Below are positions 55,330-64,000 of a stretch of DNA of 64,000 bases, one piece after another. The notes under the pieces are model-generated. The model ran no database searches. It had not been told where the DNA came from and worked only from the letters and a program-made list of their open reading frames with translations. Made by a program: the position numbers and the translations under genes. This DNA is from Malachius bipustulatus (taxonomy: Eukaryota; Arthropoda; Insecta; Coleoptera; Melyridae): assembly GCA_910589415.1 (NCBI GenBank), contig OU342631.1, forward strand, positions 11,346,001 to 11,410,000. Reading direction: 5' to 3'. Position 1 is the stretch's first letter; each line of letters begins with the position of its first letter.

Positions 55330-58056
55330 CTAGATATCTTCATCAGACTCTTCGTCTTCAGCAGGTTCAGGTAAGCGATCATCGAGGTCAACACATTTTA
55401 AAGATTGATACCAGCCAACCAACTCTTCAGGAATTACACCTTTGTTACAAAGATTGATAAGATCTTTTTTCTTTTTCATGCTAATTGGTAACCGCTCCTT
55501 GTACAGTTGTTTCAGGTCACTTTGGAAGATATTTATTTTGCCTTTGTCCCTCGATGTCGAAGCTCTGCTTCTGTTTGACCGCTGCCCAATTGACTGACGA
55601 TCTTCGATATTTTTTTTCACATTAAAATACAATAAATTTTCAGACATGTCATAGTTAAAATAAATTTTGTCAGTTTCTCCTTTGACATACTTGAAGCGTT
55701 TAATTTTCAACCACATTACTTGATTTCCATTGTTGTCCTTTGCTCGATTATTCATCAGCTTATCTGCTAAATCCTTGAGATCAAAGAATTCATTGTATTT
55801 AAACTCTTTGGTATTATAGGGCTCTTTACACACTCTCTTTCCATCTACTTTGACAACTTTTCTTGACCTAGCCCTTTTAAATATAGAAATGTAATCTTGC
55901 ATTGAAAAAATTGAGGCATTTTTTTTGGCAGATTCTATGCTACTGTGCATAGAATCTACTTCCATATAACTATGGCCTGATTCTAAAAATTTATGTTCAA
56001 TAACATTCAGATGATCAATTTTTTGAACAGCCCACAATAATAACGCTGCAACATATTGATTCCTGTTTTGTCCGCCGCAAGTGTCTGAAAATAAACTAAC
56101 CTCGGCTACATTTTTAGGAACACATGTCGACAGATAATGGTAGATAATGCTTCCGATTTCTGAACTCCCCCTTTTGCCATTTATTTCTGACCAGGTAAAA
56201 CAATAGGCATTATTGGGCAAAGCTGCTTCATAAAAACAAAGATTATACAAGCAAATTTTCCTACAGTAATACAATTGGCCTACTAATCCACTAGGTATTT
56301 GTAATACTGCTTGGAGATCGAAAGTGACAGAAGAAAAATTATTATTTTGACTTGCCCTTTTCTTGTCTTTTTGTTTTTCCTCGTTGCAGGCTTCTTTCCG
56401 TTCAATATGTTCTGTGTAAGCCACCTCTAGTCTCTGTTTAGCATCTAGGTCTGCTTCTTCATATTTTTTACATATTAAACATTGATCTTTCTTCGGCACA
56501 AAAAAGCTCAGATTATATTCATTTGAAAAAATTCTCCTGTACGTAATTTCGGACACTGGAGTAATACTTTTCATTTCGCAGTCTTTCAGATAAAGAGCAT
56601 GCATTTTCTTGATACTAAGATCCTTGTCCAAATAGTTTCGTTTCGATGTGCGTCGAATATAATGGGGTTTCATGGCTGGAAATGATTCAATATGCTCCTT
56701 CACAATTTTGCGACTTGCTTCACAAGTTTTGTTTGGAGGCTCATGTTTACCTCTCTTGTCGATATCTGCATACGTCCCGACATCATTTTGTTTTTTTATA
56801 GCATCTTGGATCACTGATGATGAAATGCACAGAGTTTTGCGGAAAAAATTCTCACACACTTGTTTTTCTTCAAAATTGCTTCTAAAATAGCATTTCTTAG
56901 TGTACTGTCTTGGTTTTCTGGAAGTTCGACGTACTGCAAGGACTTTTTTTGGTGCTTCTAATTTAACACGGGCAAGGATAAAATTTTTTTTGCCTTTAAA
57001 GTTTAAATCCCAATATTCTCGGCATAATTTGCTTTATCCTCTTCTGAAAAATTTGTGTTACACTTGAATGCACATCTTGTACAATCTACCTCTTTAGGAA
57101 CTTTTGCTGGTCTCTCCTTTTTCCTTGTTACATACATTTGGCCATCAGATCGCCGTTTCTTAGCCACATTCACTTGCCATTCACCTGGGTTTGCTTTCCT
57201 CCAGCGCTTCAAAGAACGTGTTGCCTGAAGTACAGAGGATAGCAGCTGATCTAATATCCATTTTGCAACTACTATGGATGATTCAGTATGTTCATTATAC
57301 GAGTGTGCTTCGACATTCATCACTTGATTGTCAGAGTCCTCATAGTCGACAAGTATCTCGTTTTCTATCTCAAAGGCACTGGAAAAAATTACTAATTCGC
57401 TCTCCTCACTTTGTTTAGGACGATTTTCCTCCTCAGGTTCGTAGGTAGGATCCTCATCTGAATAATCGCCGTCAAAAATACTATCCTCAAAATCACAATC
57501 CTCGTTGACTGAAAAAAAAGTAGAATGTTATTATAGGCTGTAAGCATATTTTGAAAAAATAAATCCAGATGGTATGGTAATAAAAAAATCTGATGCCCGA
57601 TTGTTTAAACGTTAATTAAAAATTTTCAGATAATTACTGATTTTAAATCGTAAATTTTGGAAATTTGTGGAATATTTTCAATCACCTTTTATTTTTTTAT
57701 CTATAATTAACACTTCTTAGGAAAGGTAGAATTTATTTCCTGAAATATCAGACCAATATTTTGATAGTAGAGGGCATTTTAAAATCAAAAATTATCTGAA
57801 AATTTTTAATTATCGTTTGAACAACCGGGCATGAAGGTTACAAAGGGCATTATCACATATCAGAACAACTACAATAGTCAACTTAAAATCGTAGACTAAA
57901 ATAGAGCGACTAATTATTGTGTATTTACTTCCTATTATTATTTCCTAACCTTCAATATTACTTAAATTAAATGCAATTAAAAAACATTCACTTACCATTG
58001 GTTGTATTATTGTTTTTAAGAGCCATGGACACTAGTCTCTTACCTCTTGATTCCAT
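55330..58056 (-). pseudogene. Putative transposase of the DUF7869-like family, one frameshift
   Basis: Exon 1 (58056-57996) starts MESRGKRLVSMALKNNN and ends at donor ATG/GTAAGTG; exon 2 starts after TTTTTTTCAG at 57508. The joined frame gives an acidic N-terminus (NEDCDFEDSIFDGDYSDED), a region with RSLKRWRKANPGEWQVN and a Cys pair (CTRCAFKC), then a long conserved body to DEESDEDI and a stop at 55330. A two-base excess in GAGAAT near 57016-57020 shifts the frame: before it the protein reads EEDKANYA, after it EYWDLNFKGKKN. Body motifs: CLICKKYEEAD, VTFDLQAVLQIPSG, LYNLCFYE, FSDTCGGQNRN, and FLESGHSYMEVDSMHSSIE. The Asp of FDLQ, the Asp of SDTCGGQN and an acidic residue of MEVDSMHSSIE could form an RNase H-fold catalytic triad; that is my inference. 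The family is common but unnamed in arthropods; DUF7869 is from memory. Confidence 0.75.
57594..57831. mobile_element. MITE (family B, copy 3) inside the transposon's intron, TGA target duplication
   Basis: 238 bp from TGCCCGATTGTTTAAACG to GTTTGAACAACCGGGCA, flanked by TGA at 57591-57593 and 57832-57834. It sits within the 487-bp intron of the transposase gene, so it jumped in after the larger element arrived or was carried by it. Confidence 0.88.
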
Positions 58057-58689
58057 TATTCCAGTTTACAGTTTATTATAACAATATAAACTAATATAAA
58101 CAATAGTAATAATAAAACACGTGTGCACGGTCACAGCAATCAATAACCCACTAAATGCTTGAAGCACAAACCGATACAACAAGCAAAAAGCTTTAAAAAT
58201 CTTTAATAGGTTTTACTTGAAGCAACACCAAGCAGGTGATGATCTAAATCAGTTACAAGTAAAACAGAATAAGTGGTCTTAAGGCATTTATCCTGACAAA
58301 ATAATCAATAAATCTTTTACATGTGTTCAGGTAAAAAGTAGTAAGCAGCTTTAACTCTATTTAGCAGGCTCATGCAGTGAATACTTTATTGGAAAGTCTT
58401 CATGTAGTCTAATATAAATGCACTTAGCTGTTGTTTTATGTAACACAAATCGCATATTAACTTTGTAAGTGCATTTAGTGCATTTTGACTGTACATACTT
58501 CTGAAATAAGCCACTTTAAGCGTTTTTCACATGGTGCATCTTTGTAAGGAACAGTCCTATCACTTAGTTGATTTTACCAGTAGAAAGAGCGCAAAAAGTT
58601 ATACTGAACTGTACTCTTAACTCATTTTCACAAATTTTGTCACTTAGTTGGTTTTCGCAGTAAGCAGACGATATGCAGATGTACCTAAT

Positions 58690-60100
58690 GCAATTTTACC
58701 TATAAGGTGGAGGTATCATTTATTTAATGAAAATTAATGGGCTATTTTGACGTTCTTATAGAGGGCTTTACAAGTCAGACAACACACAGAGTCATCTAGA
58801 ACGTAAAAAGAGCCCATTTATTTTTCATGAATAATTATACATACCAACTGGCTCTTTAAATTTTATTTCCATTCGGTATCACTTAGGTATATAGGTACAA
58901 AATAATTTATAGAGATTTTAAGACTTTTACAACAGCACACGTGACGTTTTGGGGCATATTTAAATATATATACATAATATACATATATTAATATTCCAGC
59001 TTATTATACAGTGATACATTTCCATTTTTCCATTTCCATTAATATTTATTTATCGCCTAAAATTTTCAAGTACCTAAGTATCACCATATTGTATGAAAGC
59101 GGAGATCTATAAAAATATAATTGCAATGAATTTTCAACCGATTGGAATATATCGTGGACAACTTCAAGCGATTAAATGAATTTTGCATGTGTACCCGGGC
59201 CCACGAACAGTCATAAACACCGGAGGGAGTTTTGAAATTACAATCGCTTGATTGATGATGATGTCAGAGTTTGTTGAAGGCCTACACGGCTTTTGAATTA
59301 GCCACCGCCGTGTTTTTACTTCTGAAATATTTAAACTAGTTTTATTCGCTTTCGCAGACATACTCTGCCCACTTTCCGAAATTTTAGTTTCATTGTTCTT
59401 TTAAAATTAATCAATCAAATTATCCACTTTTGTTGGACCTACCTACCTGCTAACTTACATACATACAGTGTGTGAGTTTTTATTAAAGTGGAATGAATTC
59501 GCAGTTAATCAAATGCTGTTAATTTTCCGGGAAAATACTTATTTTTTATTGCCTATTTTAAAGGGACCATGTGGAAAACTGATATCAGCAGGGCTCAATT
59601 GTATATTTTACATCAGTGAAAACAAGATGATTAATGAGCAATAAGTGTGCAAAAAGTATGGATAAAATAAAAAATCTCTTTTTTCCAACATTTTTCAGGG
59701 ACGAATTCAATATCTTGACCTAAATTTTGTTGCATTAGATTTTCATCATAAATATAAAGTTGTATAGGTACCACTTTTGTCTAAGGTACCTAACCGACCC
59801 TGTATCTTTCTGTTAGTTCTCGAGATCCCAATAGTGGGAGAGATTATAAAAATCAATAAAAAAAATTGCGAATATCCATAATTTTTGAGGATTTTCCACG
59901 TCCCATGTATTTTTTATTTCTTCTAGCTCCATGGAAAAATTGATTAACCATCACATTCATGATCTTGCATTAACCATTGCTATTCCCAGAACGAACGAAC
60001 TGTACCTATATCAAACAAACGACTAAAAATAATTTCAGACATGCATGCAGTATTTCCTGGAAATTTTTTGTTCTCGTTAATTTTTTGCTTGATGGCAGTT
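58690..60100. other. Intergenic, nothing firm
   Basis: AT-rich with TATATATACAT runs near 58965. No exon with splice sites and no clear repeat was recognised. Confidence 0.45.
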
Positions 60101-60108
60101 ATAACCCC

Positions 60109-62177
60109 CAGCAGGACCGGTAAAATAAACAGCTCGTAAACAGACCGGGGAAATCTATTTTATTTTTTTCAGTCGATGGAGTCGGACCTTCCCTGTCTTT
60201 TGACATGTGTCTTAGGTTGGGTCGGGGTGGGGGGGAGGGGGAGCACGCTTTTAAAATTTACTGAAAATGAATTTTATCGGAAAAACGGGTATATCTGAGC
60301 CGGATTTGATCTGACAAAAAAATTATGGTATCGAAAATTGAAGAGCTTGACTAAACACGGATGTTCGTTCCGACCTGAACCCTTTAGCTCAACTGGTTCG
60401 CGAAATATTGCGATATTAAGGGTGCAAAAATGAATAAAAATTTAACTGACTTTTGCTCGGCAGGTGGTGGAGTTAGGGCGTCATTTTTTGCGAGAGGAAG
60501 GGTGCCACCGAGTACTTTGACGGGCCGGAAGGAGGGGGTGGTGGGCCCATTAGGAGGGGAGATATGGGGGTGAGAAGAAAAATACGGAAACGCTCGTAAA
60601 AAGTTTATTTATTGACCTACAGAGACCAGGCATCGCTCATTTTCTTCGTTTTTTTATCTACTACCCGGTAGTGATGGCAAAAAATTTAATTTTCGAATTT
60701 CGAAAAAAAAATTGTTTTCGCAAATGCGCGCTTGGCGCGCAATTAAAAAAAAAGTCATTTTTTTTCTCGCGTTTTTGGGGGTGAAGGAAGGGGGTGGGGA
60801 AAAAATTTTTCACCACTGAACGGCATTTTTTTTATCTTTAATTTGAGCCCCACTTGAACCCGATCCGACCATAAATAAGAGCACAGCGAACCGGCAAAGT
60901 CTAGAGAAAGTTGGAAAACACTCTTTCATCCATTCTCGAAATAATTTTCTTACCTGAAGCAGCCATGTGCTGCACTCGCTTGACCATGAATAGATCGAGA
61001 TGCAGTCTTTTGTGTAGCACCTCTTTCTATTGTGTACCTGCCTATTGAATAGAAGGCTAGCAAGATAAGAGAGCGCGACTGAGAATGAAAAACAAGGCCA
61101 ACAACGGCCCAAAGGTAAGAAAAATCGACCCGCCAGCAGATGAAAAAACAGTAACTCGATGTGTTTTTTCATTCCCGATCGTTCAGCGATCAAAAGCAAG
61201 CAAGAATTTTGGGAGGAAAACAACCAAGCACGGCTGCTCGGGTATCTTTCTCGCCCGGTTTAAACTGTTTAAAGAGAGATCTTCATGTATAACTCGCGCG
61301 CGCGGGCAAGATACGCACAAAAAAAAATAAATTAATAGATAAATAAATATTTTCTCTTTTCAATAAGCCTAACAAGAACCCCCCACCCCTCTCCGTTCGC
61401 CCGCAATAAAGCCTAGACTTTGCCGGTTCGTTGTGCCCTTATTTATGGTTGGATTGGGTTCAAGTGGGTCTCAAACTAAAGATAAAAAAAATTCCGTTCA
61501 GTGATGAAAAAAAATTTTCTCCACCCCCTTCCTTCACCCCCAAAAACGCGAGAAAAAAAATGACTTTTTTTTTTAATTGCGCGCCAAGCGCGCATTTGCA
61601 AAAATAAAATTTTTTGTTATGACCACCGGGTAGCAGATGAAAAAACTAAGAAAATGAGCGGTGCCTGGTCTCTGTAGGTCAATAAATAAACTTTTTACGA
61701 GCGTTTCCGTATTTTTCTTCTCACCCCCATATCTCCCCTCCCAATTGGCCCACCACCCCCTCCCTCCGGCCCGTCAAAGTACTTGATGGCACCCTTCCTC
61801 TCGCAAAAAATTGACGCCCTAACTCCACCACCTGCCGAGCAAAAGTCAGTTAAATTTTTATTCATTTTTGCACCCTTAATATCGCAATATTTCGCGAACC
61901 AGTTGAGCTAAAAGGTTCAGGTCGGAACGAACTTCCGTGTTTCAAGCTCTTCAATTTTCGATACCATAATTTTTTTGTCAGATCAAATCCGGCTCAGATA
62001 TACCCGTTTTTCCGATAAAATTCATTTTTAGTAAATTTTAAAAGCGTGCTACCGCTCCCCCCCACCCCGATCCAACCTAAAACACATGTCAAAAGACAGG
62101 GAGCTCCGACTCCATCGACTGAAAAAAAAAATAAAAATAGATTTCCCCGATCTGTTTACGAAATACCGGTCCTGCTG
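60109..62177. repeat. Giant foldback element, arms about 765-796 bp
   Basis: The left arm, 60109-60904, begins CAGCAGGACCGGTAAA and ends CCGGCAAAGTCTAG. The right arm, 61413-62177, begins CTAGACTTTGCCGG and ends TACCGGTCCTGCTG. Many internal stretches mirror: GACAGGGAGCTCCGACTCC-type, GTTGGGTCGGGGTGGGGGG, TTTGCTCGGCAGGTGGTGGA, TTCGCAAATGCGCGCTTGGC, and CCACTTGAACCC. The 508-bp loop (60905-61412) has no convincing gene. The left flank TTATAA and right flank TTATAT may be a degenerate target duplication. Arms are similar but carry scattered differences. Confidence 0.92.
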
Positions 62178-62179
62178 TG

Positions 62180-63150
62180 TTATATTATACCATTCTGATG
62201 TATATTTTCTGGATACACCATAAATAATACGTATACAAAATAGAACAAAAAGTAAAGTTTTAAAGGTATAAATTCAAATTTAATCAGCTTCTTATCACGT
62301 TATGTTCATTGCAGGTTATAATATGTTTCTTGTAAATTTTCAACTCTTTTTTGTGCATCATCTCAGCAGTTTCGTTATATTATATTCACCGCGATCGCTT
62401 CAATCATTCTATTTTCATTCAAAGCGTATTATTCCGAGCCATCACTCTCACACCGCAAGTTCAAAGTCAATCAACCGTAATACCCCAACATACACGACAT
62501 TATTTATGTGGATCCAAGGCCCGATGCATTAGTCTTCCCTGCTTCTTGCATGGTGCGGCGCCTAGGTTATCTTATCTCGTTTCATTATAGTAAGGGAACT
62601 CATTAAAAGAGCAGACATGTGCCATCGCTCTCGTACGCAGCTTGCGGTCGAGTTTCCGCACATTAGCCTTATTAGCACTTCAAAGTGGATTATAGTCTGA
62701 GGTCAACAATGTTATACCAAACTGATTAGGTATTAGTCTACAAATAGTCTGAAAATGTTCCTAAATTTACACGCACGCTAAAGTCTCACGTGATTTTTTT
62801 TTTTTTTAATTATTCTGTCATCATAAGCGATTCGCTGACAGGTCGAATCGTCCATTAATTTTTTTATTAAGATTCAATGTTTAAACAGGATGTTCAAAAT
62901 AGCCGCACTTCCGGAAATGCCGGTAGGTATTTGTCGGTGTTGTCACCTAATTTGTGGGACAGCCTGTAGCTATATAGGTATTGTTATAATTTTAAATTGT
63001 CTGAGAATATCGAATACCCAGTTGATTTACACGGTTGCAATTTCAATGAGTGGTTTATGAGTTATAAACAAGTGAAAATCGCTATTTTTGAAGTTCAAAA
63101 CGAAAACGGCTCAAGATGAGGGAAAACGGATATCCCTATTTTCACTTGTT
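62180..63150. other. Intergenic, nothing firm
   Basis: AT-rich, with GATA-like sites near 62568 (GGTTATCTTATCTCG) and at 63058-63160 a fragment of the 36804 foldback arm (GAGTTATAAACAAGTGAAAA, CGAAAACGGCTCAAGAT). Confidence 0.5.
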
Positions 63151-63152
63151 TA

Positions 63153-63602
63153 TACAGGCTGTTTTTTAATGATGTGACGAAATTCAAGGATGCGATTCTT
63201 GGGCACTTTATAAGAAATTTCATGTGAACATATGTCCGAAAAGGCTTACCTTATCTACTACAGGGTGTTGAAATTTCAAGGAATTTTTTTTTTCATTGCA
63301 TGAAAGTGCATTTTCCCACTAGTGGCGTACGCGCGAGTTTTTCAGTGAATTATTCTTTTATAAAGATTAAAGTGATACGCCACTGCTTTTGGTTACCTAA
63401 ATAATTATTTTGTAATCCTCAGTCATTGCTCAACAAATACGGCTACTTATAAGTTTATTTCCTGCGCATGGTTTTTGCGTAAAAAATAAAAAATTTGAAA
63501 CTTCAAAGTTTCGGACATTATGTTCATATATGATTTTTTTATAACGGGCCCAGAAATCACACCCCTTAATTTTCTCACATCATTAAAAGAACACCCTGTA
63601 TA
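63153..63602. mobile_element. MITE ending TATACAGG / CCTGTATA
   Basis: The left end TATACAGGCTGTTTTTTAATG then ATGTGACGAAATT is mirrored by AATTTTCTCACATCATTAAA then AGAACACCCTGTATA. Internal mirrors include CATGTGAACATATGTCCGAA against TTCGGACATTATGTTCATAT. About 450 bp, no coding capacity. Confidence 0.75.
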
Positions 63603-64000
63603 CCTCATAAATTATACTCAATCCGAATCCTAACCGTATAAAAACCACCTCTGCTCAATGTTCTTAAATCAAACAATTCAAAAATATAATACTTAATATA
63701 CAGGTTGTCACCCTTAAGCCACGAAGTAACTGTCAATTTCTGTTATATTTCCAAAAGGACGGACATCTTGAAAATATTTTGATTGAGTTTCTCATGGTAA
63801 CTTTATTACATAGTTATGTCTATAAAAAAATATTTTGAGGCTAGGACCAATAGCTCCCGAAATATGGCCGCTCCGTATCCCTAATCTTAACAATTCACCC
63901 GGTATATAACTACGCAGTGAGCACCTTTATTGTAGCCCTCCCCCTCTTTTAATTTTGAACCGAATAAGATAGAACTATTGGTACAAAAACTAGATTCATT
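63603..64000. other. Right edge, repeat-like, no gene
   Basis: AT-rich DNA containing a phrase frequent in dispersed repeats (GGACCAATAGCTCCCGAAATATGG at 63844-63867) and AATATACAGGTTGTCACCC at 63695. Probably a truncated repeat running out of the window. Confidence 0.4.

Larger units (their letters stand above)
54695..58679 (-). mobile_element. DNA transposon with 33-bp TIRs carrying a DUF7869-like gene
   Basis: TIRs: ATATCGTCTGCTTACTGCG then AAAACCAGCTAAGT at 54696-54728, and its inverted copy at 58642-58674 with one mismatch in 33 (CCAGCT against CCAACT). Outside the TIRs, TGTACCTA occurs at 54687-54694 and 58680-58687 and may be an 8-bp target duplication. Five extra bases lie between the right TIR and this repeat and only one on the left, and TACCTA is a common word in this genome, so the exact ends are uncertain. 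A subterminal copy of CACTTAGTTGATTTT lies at 58561. The only gene inside is the 745-codon minus-strand frame at 55330-58056. I cannot assign a known superfamily. Confidence 0.8.

Noticed and set aside
60810..61330. Open frames of 137 and 81 codons in the loop of the giant foldback
   Set aside because: They overlap on opposite strands, extend into the inverted arms and have no recognisable domain.
1..64000. CRISPR arrays, bacterial operons or prophage
   Set aside because: No short direct repeats with regular unique spacers exist; the tandem repeats are satellites, and genes have spliceosomal introns.

Overview
This is a 64 kb piece of a nuclear, AT-rich and transposon-laden insect genome. 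Coding DNA is split by GT-AG introns and there are no operons. The recognisable proteins are insect developmental or signalling genes, and most of the rest is made of insect-type repeats: non-LTR and Ty3/gypsy remnants, MITEs, foldback elements and satellites. The many TACCTA/GTACCTAC stretches and ACAGGGTGT-ended repeats remind me of hemipteran genomes, but I cannot fix the order or species from sequence alone.

Three conserved host genes were assembled by eye from splice sites and codon phase. (1) Plus strand, about 6.4-12.75 kb: the 3' end of a receptor guanylate cyclase of the Gyc76C type, with the end of the cyclase domain plus the long C-terminal tail. Its upstream exons lie outside the window. 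(2) Minus strand, 24.07-17.11 kb: Hr83 (NR2E5), an orphan nuclear receptor in four exons, apparently complete at 292 aa. (3) Minus strand, 42.45-31.14 kb: pannier (pnr), a two-finger GATA factor in four coding exons, apparently complete at 351 aa. A frameshifted, intronless copy of the centriolar WD40 gene Poc1 lies between Hr83 and pnr.

Repeats by region. 1-6.2 kb: a 146-bp tandem array, an ORF1-only non-LTR relic, a non-LTR 3' fragment and a 294-bp higher-order satellite. 6.6-12.6 kb: MITEs and a hammerhead ribozyme in Gyc76C introns. 14.6-16.4 kb: a broken Ty3/gypsy element with a nested insertion. 18-26 kb: inverted repeats, a MITE nested in another MITE, a piggyBac-like MITE with TTAA ends, and TNA-target MITE families. 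33-42 kb: foldback elements and a near-perfect hairpin in pnr introns. 42.6 kb: a tRNA-derived SINE. 45.5-50.7 kb: a 343-bp satellite split by a CR1/L2-like retrotransposon, itself split by two further elements. 54.7-58.7 kb: a nearly intact DNA transposon with 33-bp terminal inverted repeats around a 745-codon gene of an arthropod family I know only as DUF7869-like. 60.1-62.2 kb: a foldback element with arms of about 780 bp.

The three host genes are not an operon and need not work together; both pnr and Hr83 are developmental transcription factors. The most promising little-described items are the DUF7869-type transposon, the hammerhead ribozyme, and the giant foldback. Coordinates of splice sites come from reading the sequence; no alignment or expression data were available.
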